A DNA stretch of 64,000 nucleotides, taken from Kitasatospora sp. A2-31. Lineage in GTDB: Bacteria > Actinomycetota > Actinomycetes > Streptomycetales > Streptomycetaceae. The position numbers and the translations under genes were made by a program. The notes under the pieces are model-generated. The model saw only the letters and a program-made list of their open reading frames with translations. It made no database searches and was not told the DNA's origin. The stretch is taken from contig NZ_JAKNTA010000012.1 of the NCBI RefSeq assembly GCF_022288725.1, forward strand, positions 49,868 to 113,867, read 5' to 3'. How positions within the stretch are numbered: the stretch's first letter is position 1; each line of letters starts with the position of its first letter. Shown here piece by piece: positions 16,112 to 25,364 of the stretch.

Positions 16112-16666
16112 ATGACCGGCGTAGCTCTCGGCAACCGCGTGGTGGTCGTGATGGGGGTCTCCGGGTGCGGCAAGACCACCGTCGGCCGCCGGCTGGCGGA
16201 CCGGCTCGCCGTGCCGTTCCTCGACGCGGACGATCTCCACTCGGCCGCCAACCGAGCCACGATGGCCTCCGGGCGCCCCCTGGACGAGGCCGACCGCCGC
16301 CCCTGGCTCGAGGCCGTGTCGGAGTGGATCCGCACGGCAGCGGACCGCAGCGGCGGCGTCCTCGCGTGCTCGGCGCTGCGGCACGCCTACCGGGCCCTGC
16401 TGCGGCCGCCCGGCGCCGACGTGTGGTTCGTGCACCTGTCGCTCGACCCCGCCCTGGCGCTGCAGCGGATCTCCGCCCGGAAAGGGCACTTCATGCCGCC
16501 GGAGCTGCTGGACTCGCAGTACCGGACGCTGGAGCCGCTCGGGGCCGACGAGCCAGGAGTCACCGTGGACGCCTCCGGGAGCACGGAGCGGACCGTGGAG
16601 GCGGCGCTGCAGGCCCTGGCCCGGCCCGCCCACCCGGCCGATCCGATCCACCGGTCCCAGCCCTGA
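16112..16666 (+). CDS. gntK: Gluconokinase
   Basis: A 184-aa P-loop kinase that phosphorylates D-gluconate to 6-phosphogluconate, feeding the pentose phosphate route. Walker A is GVSGCGKTT (about residues 14-22); the family pattern is DADDLHSAANRATMASGRPLDEADRRPWL, then CSALRHAYRALLR and SARKGHFMPPELLDSQYRTLEP. ATG 16112 has a GAGGAGG about 11 bases upstream; an in-frame ATG at 16076 is less likely. It lies 146 bp ahead of a GMC oxidoreductase and zwf on the same strand. Confidence 0.92.
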   Translation: MTGVALGNRVVVVMGVSGCGKTTVGRRLADRLAVPFLDADDLHSAANRATMASGRPLDEADRRPWLEAVSEWIRTAADRSGGVLACSALRHAYRALLRPPGADVWFVHLSLDPALALQRISARKGHFMPPELLDSQYRTLEPLGADEPGVTVDASGSTERTVEAALQALARPAHPADPIHRSQP

Positions 16667-16812
16667 GGTGCCACCCGGCCCGGCCGGTTGTAGCGTGCAA
16701 AGGACGGGACCGGTCCTGCCGACGCGGTGGTGCGTGATGCGACCCGCACCGCGACGGTCACCGGGGGGTCGGCGCAGCAGGGCCGGCAACGACTCCAGAT
16801 CGGAAACTCTCC

Positions 16813-18393
16813 GTGGCAGGCGCTCAGCACTACGACGTCATCATCATCGGCACGGGCGCGGGTGGTGGCACCCTCGCACACCGGCTGGCCCCGACCGGAA
16901 AGCGCATCCTGATCCTCGAACGCGGTGACTACCTGCCCCGCGAACGGGACAACTGGGACTCCACCGCGGTGTTCGTCAAGGGCAAGTACCGTGCCCCCGA
17001 GTACTGGTACGACAAGGACGGCAAGGAGTTCCCGCCCGAGGTCAACTACTACGTCGGCGGGAACACCAAGTTCTACGGGGCCGCGCTCTTCCGCCTGCGT
17101 CCCGAGGACTTCGGGGAGTTGCAGCACCACGACGGGATCTCCCCCGCGTGGCCGATCGACTACGCCGACCTGGAGCCGTACTACTCGCAGGCCGAGCAGC
17201 TCTACCTGGTCCACGGCCGGCACGGGGAGGACCCGACCGAAGGTCCGGCGAGCGCCGACTACCCCTTCCCGCCCGTCGAGCACGAGCCGCGCATCCAGCA
17301 GCTCAGCGACGACCTGGAGAAGCACGGGCTGCACCCCTTCCACCTGCCGATCGGCGTGAACCTGATCCAGGACGAGAAGGGCCGGGCTGTCCACGGCAGT
17401 GCCTGTATCCGCTGCGACCGGGTGGACGGATTCCCGTGCCTGCTGGGTGCCAAGTCCGACGCTCAGGTGCTCTGCGTGGACCCGGCCCTGGAGCACGACA
17501 ACGTCACGATGATCACCCGGGCCGACGTGCGCCGGCTGGAGACCGACCCCACCGGCCGGACCGTCACCGGCGTGGTCGCCGAACTCGGCGACGGCAGCAC
17601 CGAGACCTTCGCCGCGGACGTCGTGGTCGTCGCCTGCGGTGCCGTCAACTCCGCCGTTTTGCTGCTGCGATCGGCCGACGACCGGCACCCGGACGGACTG
17701 GCCAACAGCTCCGGCCAGGTCGGCCGCAACTACATGCGGCACAACAACCTGGCACTCATGGCGGTCTCCAAGGAGCCGAACCCCACGGCGTTCCAGAAGA
17801 CGCTCGCCATGAACGACTGGTACCTCGGCGCCGACGACTGGGACTACCCGCTCGGCGGCATCCAGATGCTCGGCAAGTCCGACGCCGAGCAGATCCACGG
17901 CGAGGCACCGCGCTGGGCCGGCGCCGTCTCGCCTGACATGCCCTTCGAGGTGCTCGCCCCCCACGCCGTCGACTTCTGGCTCTGCGGCGAGGACCTGCCC
18001 CGCCCCGACAACCGCGTGACCCTGGACGCCGACGGAGGCATCCACCTCGCCCTGGACGAGAAGAACAACACCGCCGGACTCAAACGGCTGCGCCACAAGC
18101 TCCAGGGGATGCTGGGCCAACTCGGCATGCACCCGCACCACCTGCTCTCGCACAGCATCTACCTGCACAAGGGCATGCCGATCGGCGCCACCGCCCACCA
18201 GGCCGGCACCGTCCGCTTCGGCACCGACCCGGCCGCGTCCGTCCTGGACGTCAACTGCCGCGCCCACGACGTGGACAACCTCTACGTCGTCGACACGTCC
18301 TTCTTCCCCAGCATCGGGGCCGTGAACCCGTCGCTCACCGCCATCGCCAACGCGCTCCGGGTGGGCGACCACATCGCCGACCGGCTGCGCTGA
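16813..18393 (+). CDS. GMC-family FAD oxidoreductase
   Basis: A 526-aa flavoprotein. The FAD dinucleotide motif VIIIGTGAGGGTLAHRLAPTG (residues 9-29) opens the chain. YYVGGNTKFYGAALFRLR is the GMC substrate/FAD loop, and the C-terminal GAVNPSLTAIANALR carries the conserved Asn, with an upstream HQAGTVRFGTDP carrying His. The HGSACIRCDRVDGFPCLLGAKSDAQV cysteine cluster is typical of the choline dehydrogenase-like/glucose-methanol group in actinomycetes. No signal peptide. The start is a GTG with no strong ribosome site, so the N-terminus is uncertain by a few residues. Its position between gluconokinase and G6PDH suggests oxidation of an aldose or sugar acid; this is inference. Confidence 0.88.
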   Translation: MAGAQHYDVIIIGTGAGGGTLAHRLAPTGKRILILERGDYLPRERDNWDSTAVFVKGKYRAPEYWYDKDGKEFPPEVNYYVGGNTKFYGAALFRLRPEDFGELQHHDGISPAWPIDYADLEPYYSQAEQLYLVHGRHGEDPTEGPASADYPFPPVEHEPRIQQLSDDLEKHGLHPFHLPIGVNLIQDEKGRAVHGSACIRCDRVDGFPCLLGAKSDAQVLCVDPALEHDNVTMITRADVRRLETDPTGRTVTGVVAELGDGSTETFAADVVVVACGAVNSAVLLLRSADDRHPDGLANSSGQVGRNYMRHNNLALMAVSKEPNPTAFQKTLAMNDWYLGADDWDYPLGGIQMLGKSDAEQIHGEAPRWAGAVSPDMPFEVLAPHAVDFWLCGEDLPRPDNRVTLDADGGIHLALDEKNNTAGLKRLRHKLQGMLGQLGMHPHHLLSHSIYLHKGMPIGATAHQAGTVRFGTDPAASVLDVNCRAHDVDNLYVVDTSFFPSIGAVNPSLTAIANALRVGDHIADRLR

Positions 18394-18428
18394 CCACCGG
18401 ACCACCCGGACCAACGAGAGAGTTCACG

Positions 18429-19805
18429 ATGACGACACAGCAGATGGACGCCCTGGTCATCTTCGGGGCCACCGGCGACCTCGCCAAACTGGAGACCTTC
18501 CCCGCCCTGGTCGGCCTGGTCGAACGCGGCGTCCTCGACGTCCCGATCGTGGGCGTGGCCAAAGCCGGCTGGGACCTGCAGCAGTTCCGGAACTACGCCG
18601 AGGCCTCGCTCACCCTCAACCACATGGACCCCACGTCCCCCGCCGCGACCAAGATGCTCGGCCTGCTGCGCTACGTGGACGGCGACCTCGGCGACGACGC
18701 CACCTACCGTGCGATGTCCGAGGCCATGGGCAGCGGCGGGCGGACCCTGTACTACCTGGAGGTTCCGCCGCCGTTGTTCGGCCGGATCGCCCAGGGCATC
18801 GCCACCGCCGGCCGGGCCAAGGACGCCCGCATCATGGTCGAGAAGCCCTTCGGCACGGACCTGGCGAGCGCCCGCGCCCTCAACGCCACCATGCACGAGC
18901 ACTTCCCCGAGGACGCCATCTACCGGGTCGACCACTGGCTCGGGCTCGACCCCGTCGAGAACGTCCTGTTCGCCCGCTTCGCCAACTCGGTGCTCGAGCC
19001 GCTGCTCAACCGGAACCACGTCGAGAGCATCCAGATCACCATGGCCGAGGCGTTCGACGTCTCCGACCGCGGACGGTTCTACGACCGCACCGGCGCGATC
19101 CGCGACGTGATCCAGAACCACATGCTCCAGGTCCTCGCCACCGTCCTGGCCGACCCGCCCTCCGGACACGGCCTGTCGGCCTGGCGCGACTCCAAGGCCC
19201 TCGCCGTCGCCTCGCTGAGGCCGCTCACGCCCGAGCACATCGTGCGCGGCCAGTACGACGGCTACCTCGACGTCGACGGCGTCGACCCGAAGTCCACCGT
19301 GGAGACCTTCGCCGCGATCCGGCTCGCCGCCGACTCCTGGCGCTGGGCCGACGTGCCGATCCTCATCCGCGCCGGCAAGTGCCTCCCGGTGACCGCCACC
19401 GAGATCAGCATCCGGTTCCGCGGCGCCCCTCACGACGTGTTCGGTCTGCGGCCGGCGCCGGCCACCAACATGCTCCGCTTCCGGGTCTGGCCGGAGACCC
19501 AGGTGGCGCTCACGCTGGCCGGAAAGGCGCCCGGCGGCGGCTGGCGGGCCAACCACGAGGAGCTGACCTTCAGCCAGATTCCCGGCTCCGACATGCGCCC
19601 CTACGACCGGCTCATCGGCGCCGCCCTCGACGGTGACCGCTGGCTGTTCGCCCGTCAGGACACCGTGGAAGCCGCCTGGCGCATCGTCGACCCCGTGCTC
19701 GGCGACGCCGTCCCGGTCCACCCGTACGGCCGCGGCACCTGGGGGCCGAAGGAGGCCGACACCCTGCTGCCGAACGGCGACACCTGGTACGACCCGGCTG
19801 GCTGA
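18429..19805 (+). CDS. zwf: Glucose-6-phosphate 1-dehydrogenase
   Basis: A 458-aa enzyme that oxidises glucose-6-phosphate to 6-phosphogluconolactone with NADP. FGATGDLAKLETFPAL is the coenzyme fold (family norm is GASGDLA[KH]). The active-site signature appears as YRVDHWLGLDPVENVLFARF (family norm RIDHYLGKE: the Tyr is Trp and the following Lys is replaced). The substrate Lys region reads IMVEKPFGTDLASA, and VPILIRAGKCLP is the conserved C-terminal block. GAGAGAG lies about 6-12 bases before ATG. It follows the GMC gene by 35 bp, probably in one transcript. The altered signature may mean a non-standard substrate or cofactor. Confidence 0.9.
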   Translation: MTTQQMDALVIFGATGDLAKLETFPALVGLVERGVLDVPIVGVAKAGWDLQQFRNYAEASLTLNHMDPTSPAATKMLGLLRYVDGDLGDDATYRAMSEAMGSGGRTLYYLEVPPPLFGRIAQGIATAGRAKDARIMVEKPFGTDLASARALNATMHEHFPEDAIYRVDHWLGLDPVENVLFARFANSVLEPLLNRNHVESIQITMAEAFDVSDRGRFYDRTGAIRDVIQNHMLQVLATVLADPPSGHGLSAWRDSKALAVASLRPLTPEHIVRGQYDGYLDVDGVDPKSTVETFAAIRLAADSWRWADVPILIRAGKCLPVTATEISIRFRGAPHDVFGLRPAPATNMLRFRVWPETQVALTLAGKAPGGGWRANHEELTFSQIPGSDMRPYDRLIGAALDGDRWLFARQDTVEAAWRIVDPVLGDAVPVHPYGRGTWGPKEADTLLPNGDTWYDPAG

Positions 19806-19885
19806 GCCGGCCCACCGGCCGCCGCCCGAGGGGCCCGTGGTGCCGTGTGCGCCACCGGCGCCCCTCGGTGGCAGGAGGAACTCGG

Positions 19886-20836
19886 ATGGACCTGGTCCAC
19901 TTTCGAATGGTGACGCCGCCCTCGCTCACCGAGCGGACGATCGATTTGCTCGCCGCGGACCGTCGCGTCCTCAACCTGGTGGTCCTGCGGTCGGCGTCGA
20001 ACGCGCCGGACGGTGACGCGCTGGAGTGCGACGTCATGAAGGGCGCCGCGAACGACGTGCTGGGCGGCTTGCGGGACCTGGGGATCGACCGGTCGGGGTC
20101 CATCGCCGTCGACGACGTCGAGATGATGTTCTCGCGGCACGCGGAACGGATCGAGGCCGACCAGCCCAGCCTCCTCGTGCACACGCCGCTGTGGGCCGCG
20201 GTCGAGGCGCACATCCGGGCGGAGGGAACCTACCTCCCCTCCTTCTACCTGTTCCTGGTCATCGCCGGCGTCATCGGGTCGGTCGGCATCATGTCGAACT
20301 CCCAGATCCTCATCGTGGCCGCGATGGTGGTCGGCCCCGAGTACAACGCGATCGTCAGCGTCGCGCTGGGGATCGACCGCGGTAACCGGCGCCGGGTCCG
20401 CGAGGGTGCACGCGCACTGACGGTCGGGTTCCTGCTGGCCATCGTCGTGTCGCTGGCCTTCGCGGGGTTGTCCCGGGCCCTGGACCAGGAGTCCGATGCG
20501 TTCAAGCACGGCCTGCGGCCGGTGTCCCAGCTCATCGACACACCCGACTTCTTCTCGCTGGTCGTGGCCGCCCTCGCCGGTGTGGTCGGCATCGTCTCGC
20601 TCACCGAGGCGCGGGCGAGCGCGCTCCTCGGCGTCTTCATCTCGGTGACCACGATCCCGGCCGCCTCGGACATCGCCGTCTCGGTCGCCTTCGCCGACTG
20701 GCACGAGGCCCGGGGCTCGTTCTTCCAACTCCTCCTGAACGTGCTCGTACTCGTGCTCGTCGGCGTCCTCACCCTCCGCCTGCAGCGGCGATTCTGGCAG
20801 CGAGCCGGGCGGCGCACCGACCCCGAGGGCGACTGA
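19886..20836 (+). CDS. DUF389 integral membrane protein
   Basis: A 316-aa protein. A soluble N-terminal domain (residues 1-105) precedes a membrane domain of about six helices starting at YLPSFYLFLVIAGVIGSVGIMSNSQILIVAAMVVGPEYNAIVS. The MVVGPEY motif and the repeat of helices around LTEARASALLGVFISVTTIPAASDIA are the DUF389 (TIGR00341-like) signature. ATG 19886 has AGGAGGA with six-base spacing. The function of DUF389 is not established. It is the last plus-strand gene before the convergent antiporter. Confidence 0.88.
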   Translation: MDLVHFRMVTPPSLTERTIDLLAADRRVLNLVVLRSASNAPDGDALECDVMKGAANDVLGGLRDLGIDRSGSIAVDDVEMMFSRHAERIEADQPSLLVHTPLWAAVEAHIRAEGTYLPSFYLFLVIAGVIGSVGIMSNSQILIVAAMVVGPEYNAIVSVALGIDRGNRRRVREGARALTVGFLLAIVVSLAFAGLSRALDQESDAFKHGLRPVSQLIDTPDFFSLVVAALAGVVGIVSLTEARASALLGVFISVTTIPAASDIAVSVAFADWHEARGSFFQLLLNVLVLVLVGVLTLRLQRRFWQRAGRRTDPEGD

Positions 20837-20889
20837 CTGGCTGACCGGCACGGACTGCGTCCCCGGCCGCCGTCGGACGGCCCACGCGG

Positions 20890-22677
20890 TCAGCCGCCGC
20901 TGCGCGCGCCGTCCGACGGTGCAGGGTGCGGCGCCGGCCCGAGGAGGAGCAGGGTGTCGTCCTTCGCCGGCTCGGTGGCCTGCCCCCGGGTGACCGGCTC
21001 GAGTCGGCCGTCGGCCCTTACGACGAAGAGCAGTTCATGGCCCGGGGGGAGCGGGTTGGCGGCGGGCTGCAGGACGAAACGGGCGCCCTGCTCGTGGCGG
21101 GCCTGCAGCGCGTCGCGGACGAGGGCGGGGGCGAAGAGCACCCGGCCGCCGGTGAACGGGGCGACGATGCCCTGACCGCCGGGGGGCGGCCCGACCCGGT
21201 ACACCGGGCCGTCCAGACTGGCCTGCACGACCACCGAGGCAAGCGCGTTCAGGTCGTCGTCGTCCGTGAGCAGCAGCGCCGCCGTGACCCCCTCCAGCCG
21301 GGCCCGGGGGTCGGTGGCCGTGGCGAGGAGTTCGCCCGCGGCCAGCTCGATTCCCGCCGCTCTGATCCGTTCCCGCTCCCCGGGGTCACCGGCCCACATG
21401 ATCACTTCCAGGCCGGCCGCGCGGAGCGACTGCGCGAGGTCGATCACCCACGGGGAGGCGCCCACCAGCAGGGGCCGTGAGCGTGACGAGGCGCCGACGC
21501 CCAACCAGGTAGCGACCGGCCGGGCGGTCAGTGCGTAGACCAGGACGGTTCCGACGATCACCAGGAAGGTGATCGGGAGGATCTTGTCGGCACCGGGCAG
21601 GCCCTGGTGCGCGAGCGAGGCCGAGAACGTCGCGGCGGTGGAGGCAGCGACGATGCCCCGGGGCGCCATCCAGCCGATGAAGGCCCGCTCCCCGCCGTCC
21701 ACAGCCGTTCCGGCCGCCGCGACGAGTGACACCAGCGGCCGGACCACCAGGACGAGCGCGCCGACGAGCACCAGCGAAGGAACCAGCACCGCGGTGACGG
21801 ACTTCGGGGAGACCGAGGCCGAGATGGAGATGAACAGGAGGCCGATGGTCAGCTGAACGACCGTCTCGAAGAACGGGCGGCGCGCCGGCATGTCGAACCC
21901 GGGCAGGTTCGACACGGCGATGCCGGTGACGATCGCCGCGATCAGGCCGGTGTCGTCCAGGACCATGTCGCAGCCCGCAGCCACCGCGACGACCGTGGCC
22001 AGCTGGGCGAGTGTGCCGAGCGTCTCGCCGAGCCGCAGCTTGCGAAGGGTCAGCCACAGCAGTGCAACACCGACCGCGCCGCCTGCCAGCCCGACGGCCA
22101 TGCTCCCGAGGAACCCCCCGAACCGGAAGCCGTGGCTGCTGTTCTGGGCCCGGACGATGATGTGGAACACGACCGCCCCCAGGATTCCGCCGAGCGGGTC
22201 GACGAGGGTCCCCTCCCAGGTCAGGATCCTCCGAACCCGGTCGGCCGGCCTGGCATTGTCGAGCAGCGGGCCGACGACGGTCGGCCCGGAGACGACAAGG
22301 ATGACACCCGTCATGGCCGCCACACCGACCGGGACGTCGAACAAGGCGACGACCAGCCCCAGAGCGGCTCCGGCGGTGATGGGGATCCCCAACACGATCA
22401 GCCGTGACACCACACTGCGGGTCTCGCCCTTCAGCTGCTGCGGATCGAGTCCCAGCCCCGCGTCGTAGAGGATCACGGCCACCCCGAGCGACACCAGGGC
22501 CGTGAAGTCCGGCACGAGGTTGGCCGGGCGGACCACCTCCGTGAGGGCCCCGGCCGCGAACCCGACCGGCAGCAAAACGATCAGCGACGGCACGCGCAGT
22601 CTGCTCGCCAGGATCTGCGATCCCACGGCGAGAGCGACGGTCAGGCCGCAACCCAGTAGGATCTGGTCCTCCGTCAC
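20890..22677 (-). CDS. Cation:proton antiporter with C-terminal nucleotide-binding-like domain
   Basis: A 595-aa CPA-type antiporter. Residues 1-390 form about 12 helices (LGVAVILYDAGLGLD, VVSGPTVVGPLLDNARP, WEGTLVDPLGGILGAVVF, LDDTGLIAAIVTGIAVSN, WMAPRGIVAASTAATFS), with conserved acidic residues in the transport core. Residues 395-580 resemble a TrkA-N/RCK Rossmann domain (RPLLVGASPWVIDLAQSL, LTDDDDLNALASVVVQ), suggesting gating by a nucleotide or cation. The GTG start (22677-22675) overlaps the TGA of the preceding decarboxylase gene (GTGA), so the two are translationally coupled. Pairing with glutamate decarboxylase suggests a role in pH or cation homeostasis. Confidence 0.88.
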   Translation of the reverse strand: MTEDQILLGCGLTVALAVGSQILASRLRVPSLIVLLPVGFAAGALTEVVRPANLVPDFTALVSLGVAVILYDAGLGLDPQQLKGETRSVVSRLIVLGIPITAGAALGLVVALFDVPVGVAAMTGVILVVSGPTVVGPLLDNARPADRVRRILTWEGTLVDPLGGILGAVVFHIIVRAQNSSHGFRFGGFLGSMAVGLAGGAVGVALLWLTLRKLRLGETLGTLAQLATVVAVAAGCDMVLDDTGLIAAIVTGIAVSNLPGFDMPARRPFFETVVQLTIGLLFISISASVSPKSVTAVLVPSLVLVGALVLVVRPLVSLVAAAGTAVDGGERAFIGWMAPRGIVAASTAATFSASLAHQGLPGADKILPITFLVIVGTVLVYALTARPVATWLGVGASSRSRPLLVGASPWVIDLAQSLRAAGLEVIMWAGDPGERERIRAAGIELAAGELLATATDPRARLEGVTAALLLTDDDDLNALASVVVQASLDGPVYRVGPPPGGQGIVAPFTGGRVLFAPALVRDALQARHEQGARFVLQPAANPLPPGHELLFVVRADGRLEPVTRGQATEPAKDDTLLLLGPAPHPAPSDGARSGG

Positions 22678-23345
22678 GTCGGTCCAGGGCTTGCGTCGTG
22701 GGGGCGGCCCTCGTCGAGGTGCTTGATCGCCCTGCGCATGTCGTCGCCGCCGAGGTCGCGCAGCTGGTGCGGCTGGAGGCCGGTCGCCCCGGGCTCCACC
22801 GGCACCTGCCGCAGCTCCACGTCGAAGTATCGGGCGAACTTCTCCCAGCACACCTGCACCGGCCCGCAGACCAGGTTCGGCCGCTCGGTCGACTGCCCCG
22901 CGGCCTGCCGGCGGTTGCGCCACCGCCACTTCAGGGCGAGACCGCAGAGCATGGCGGCGTCGCTGGAGCCGGTGGTGGAGCAGCCGACCGCGTTGATGCC
23001 GCCGGAGCCGGCCGGGGCGTGCCAGAGATCCGCGAGGGTGTTCACGCAGCGTGACTCGATCTCCGCGGTCTGCGGGTACTCGTCCTTGTCGACGATGTTC
23101 TTGTCGAGGCACAGGTCCATCAGTCGGCGGACCTCGTCGTCCATCCAGGTGGTGCAGAAGGTGGCGAGGTTCCGTGCGGCGTTGCCGTCCAGCAGCAGCT
23201 CGTTGCGCAGCAGCTGGAAGACCACCGGCGCAGGCGCGGGGAAGTCAGGCATGGCCCGCTTGGGCAGCGGGTGCTCGCTCAGCGGCGAGGCGAGGATGTC
23301 GACGGCCGCGTCGGCCGCCTGCTCCTGTGCGTTGTGCAGAGCCAT
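22674..23345 (-). pseudogene. gad: Glutamate decarboxylase with the catalytic core deleted
   Basis: The 223-aa product begins as a normal PLP-dependent glutamate decarboxylase: LPKRAMPDFPAPAPVVFQLLRNELLLDGNAARNLATFCTTW, IVDKDEYPQTAEIESRCVNTLADLWHAP, INAVGCSTTGSSDAAMLCGLALKWRW. Homology ends near residue 190 (QVPVEPGATGLQPHQL). The remaining ~30 residues (GGDDMRRAIKHLDEGRP and on) could be the native C-terminus. The family length is about 465 residues, so roughly 240, including the PLP-binding lysine, are missing. The frame is intact, and the TGA still overlaps the antiporter GTG. I read it as an in-frame internal deletion that kills activity but preserves coupling. Confidence 0.75.
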
Positions 23346-23952
23346 CGAGGCACCTCACCTATGGGTCCACTGGTCCGCATGTGACACTACGGACCGATTC
23401 CTCAGGCGGCATGCGGACCTGCGCCATACCGGTTGCGTGGCATGGACGAAAGCGGATCGGCTTCGTCGACAGCCAGACCGAAGCCAGCGGCCGCGCCAGG
23501 GCGACCGCATCCGCTCCACGAACGCCCCGGCCGGGTCCGGGCCTTGGATCGGGCGGGCAGGGATGCGGCCGGGTGGAGGGCCTGGGCTCGGGGCGCGCGT
23601 TCGGGGTGGTGTTGTCGAGGACTTCCGGCACGATGGCGGTCAGGGTTTCCGGGTCCCATTTCCCCCTTCCCGAACGCGTGGACACCGGTCCCGACCACTG
23701 TGGCCGCCCTCGCCCGCCCGTTCGACGGCGACACCGAACCGCCTGAGCGGGGCGCAGCCCGGCCGTCAGGTCGGCATCCGGCTCCGCACATGACCGCCCG
23801 GACGGAACCTGGTCGAATGGCTGAATGTGGCGGCCCGGCAGGTCCTTCGTGTCGCGAGCGCCTTCGCACACTCGACGTCATATGACTGATGTGTCGGGCC
23901 GGTGGCCGAACGAACAGTGGAGGCATCAACGAGTCTCCGGGAAGGATCAGAC
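23346..23952. other. ~600-bp interval without a recognisable gene
   Basis: Open frames exist on both strands, but none has family features or a good ribosome site. It separates divergent units and should hold promoters for the decarboxylase/antiporter pair and the hydrolase. Confidence 0.4.
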
Positions 23953-25020
23953 GTGATCAACAGGCGTACCTTCACCAAGGTGGTCGGTCTCGGGGTGGGG
24001 GCCACGACCGTCTCGGTCGGCGCGGCATCGAACGCGTCCACCGCCTTCGCCGCCGGTTCCGATCGGCCCGGCCGCCCGGGCCCGGTCATCCCGGCTATCG
24101 CCCCGGGCACGCACACCACGTTCGCCGAGCTGAAGCGGGTCCAGGCTGGTGTGCTCGACATCGGCTACGCCGAGGTCGGGCCGAAGCACGGGCCCGTGGT
24201 CATCTGCCTGCACGGCTGGCCCTACGACATCCACAGTTTCGTCGACGTGGCGCCACTGCTGGCGGATGCCGGCTACCGGGTGATCGTGCCGTACCTGCGG
24301 GGCCACGGCACCACGAACTTCCTGTCTCCCACGACCGTCCGCACCGGGCAGCAGTCCGCGGTCGCCCTCGACGTCATCGCCCTGATGGACGCCCTGAAGA
24401 TCCACAAGGCAGTGCTGGCCGGCTTCGACTGGGGCTCGCGGGCCGCCGGCACCGTCGCGGCGCTCTGGCCCGAGCGGGTCAAGGCCCTGGTGGCGGTGAG
24501 CGGATACCTCATCGTCAACATCCCCTCGCAGCATAACCCGCTGCCGCCGAAGGCCGAGCACACCTGGTGGTACCAGTACTACTTCGCCACCGACCGGGGC
24601 CGCCTCGCCATGGAGACCAAGCAGTACCGGCACGATCTGTGCCGGTTGGTGTGGGACGAGGTCTCCCCGACCTGGAAGTTCGACGACGCCACCTTCGAGC
24701 GCACCGCCGCGGCGTTCGAGAACCCCGACTACGCCGCCGTCGTGATCCACAACTACCGCTGGCGTCTGGGCCTGGCCGACGGAGAGCCTCGCTACAACCG
24801 CTACGAGCAGCTGCTCGCGGCCCGGCCGGCCATCACGGTGCCGACCATCGCCGTGGACCCCGCTCTCGACCCCTTCCTGCCCACGACCGACGGCACCGGG
24901 TACCGGAGGTTCTTCACCGGCCGGTACGAGCACCGCGTGCTCCCCGGCATCGGCCACAACGCGCCGCAGGAGGCGCCGGCGGCGTTCGCGCAGGCCGTGG
25001 TGGACGCCGACCACCTGTGA
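23953..25020 (+). CDS. Secreted epoxide-hydrolase-like alpha/beta hydrolase
   Basis: A 355-aa exported hydrolase. GTG 23953 is preceded by GGAAGGA (seven-base spacing). The N-terminus reads INRRTFTKVVGLGVGATTVSVGAA...AFA, a twin-arginine-type signal (RR at 4-5). The fold shows the oxyanion motif HGWPYD, the nucleophile elbow GFDWGSRAAG with Asp as nucleophile (epoxide hydrolase/haloalkane dehalogenase type rather than Ser), and a C-terminal catalytic His in GIGHNAPQE. The cap region has several Trp/Tyr (TWWYQYYFATDRGRLAMETKQ). The substrate is unknown. It is followed 33 bp later by a small ORF. Confidence 0.87.
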   Translation: MINRRTFTKVVGLGVGATTVSVGAASNASTAFAAGSDRPGRPGPVIPAIAPGTHTTFAELKRVQAGVLDIGYAEVGPKHGPVVICLHGWPYDIHSFVDVAPLLADAGYRVIVPYLRGHGTTNFLSPTTVRTGQQSAVALDVIALMDALKIHKAVLAGFDWGSRAAGTVAALWPERVKALVAVSGYLIVNIPSQHNPLPPKAEHTWWYQYYFATDRGRLAMETKQYRHDLCRLVWDEVSPTWKFDDATFERTAAAFENPDYAAVVIHNYRWRLGLADGEPRYNRYEQLLAARPAITVPTIAVDPALDPFLPTTDGTGYRRFFTGRYEHRVLPGIGHNAPQEAPAAFAQAVVDADHL

Positions 25021-25053
25021 CCGCGAGCGTGTCGACCACTTGGAGGTGCCGAT

Positions 25054-25248
25054 ATGAGTGATGCGAACACCCACGAGCAGGCAGCAGCGAACCGCGAGGC
25101 CCGATTCGGCGCGCCCTCGGAACGCGTCGCCTACGAGGACATGGTCGAAGAGAAGGCGGTGCTGCCGAGGTATCCGGCGGCGGACACCCTCGACCCCGAC
25201 GCCCTGGCGATCAGGTTCTCCTGCCTGGCGGCGGATCCGGGTCTCTGA
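25054..25248 (+). CDS. Small acidic protein of unknown function
   Basis: A 64-aa ORF with a strong ribosome site (GGAGGT, about seven bases before ATG), 33 bp after the hydrolase and therefore likely co-transcribed. The sequence (MSDANTHEQAAANREARFG...YEDMVEEKAVLPRYPAADTLDPD) is hydrophilic and acidic, with one Cys and no membrane segment. I do not recognise a family. It could be a genuine small partner of the hydrolase or the remains of a longer gene. Confidence 0.5.
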   Translation: MSDANTHEQAAANREARFGAPSERVAYEDMVEEKAVLPRYPAADTLDPDALAIRFSCLAADPGL

Positions 25249-25364
25249 GCGCAGCGGGTCAGGCATGACCCGACACCGGATGATCGATGGGGGAGTGTTC
25301 GGTCCGTGCTCGAGTCTGAAGAGGTCGGTCGCCCGGCGTCCGGCCGGGGTCGCCGCGGCGGCTT

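Noticed and set aside
23359..23929. ORFs in the gap between the decarboxylase and the hydrolase
   Set aside because: All are Arg/Pro-rich frames without ribosome sites or recognisable domains.
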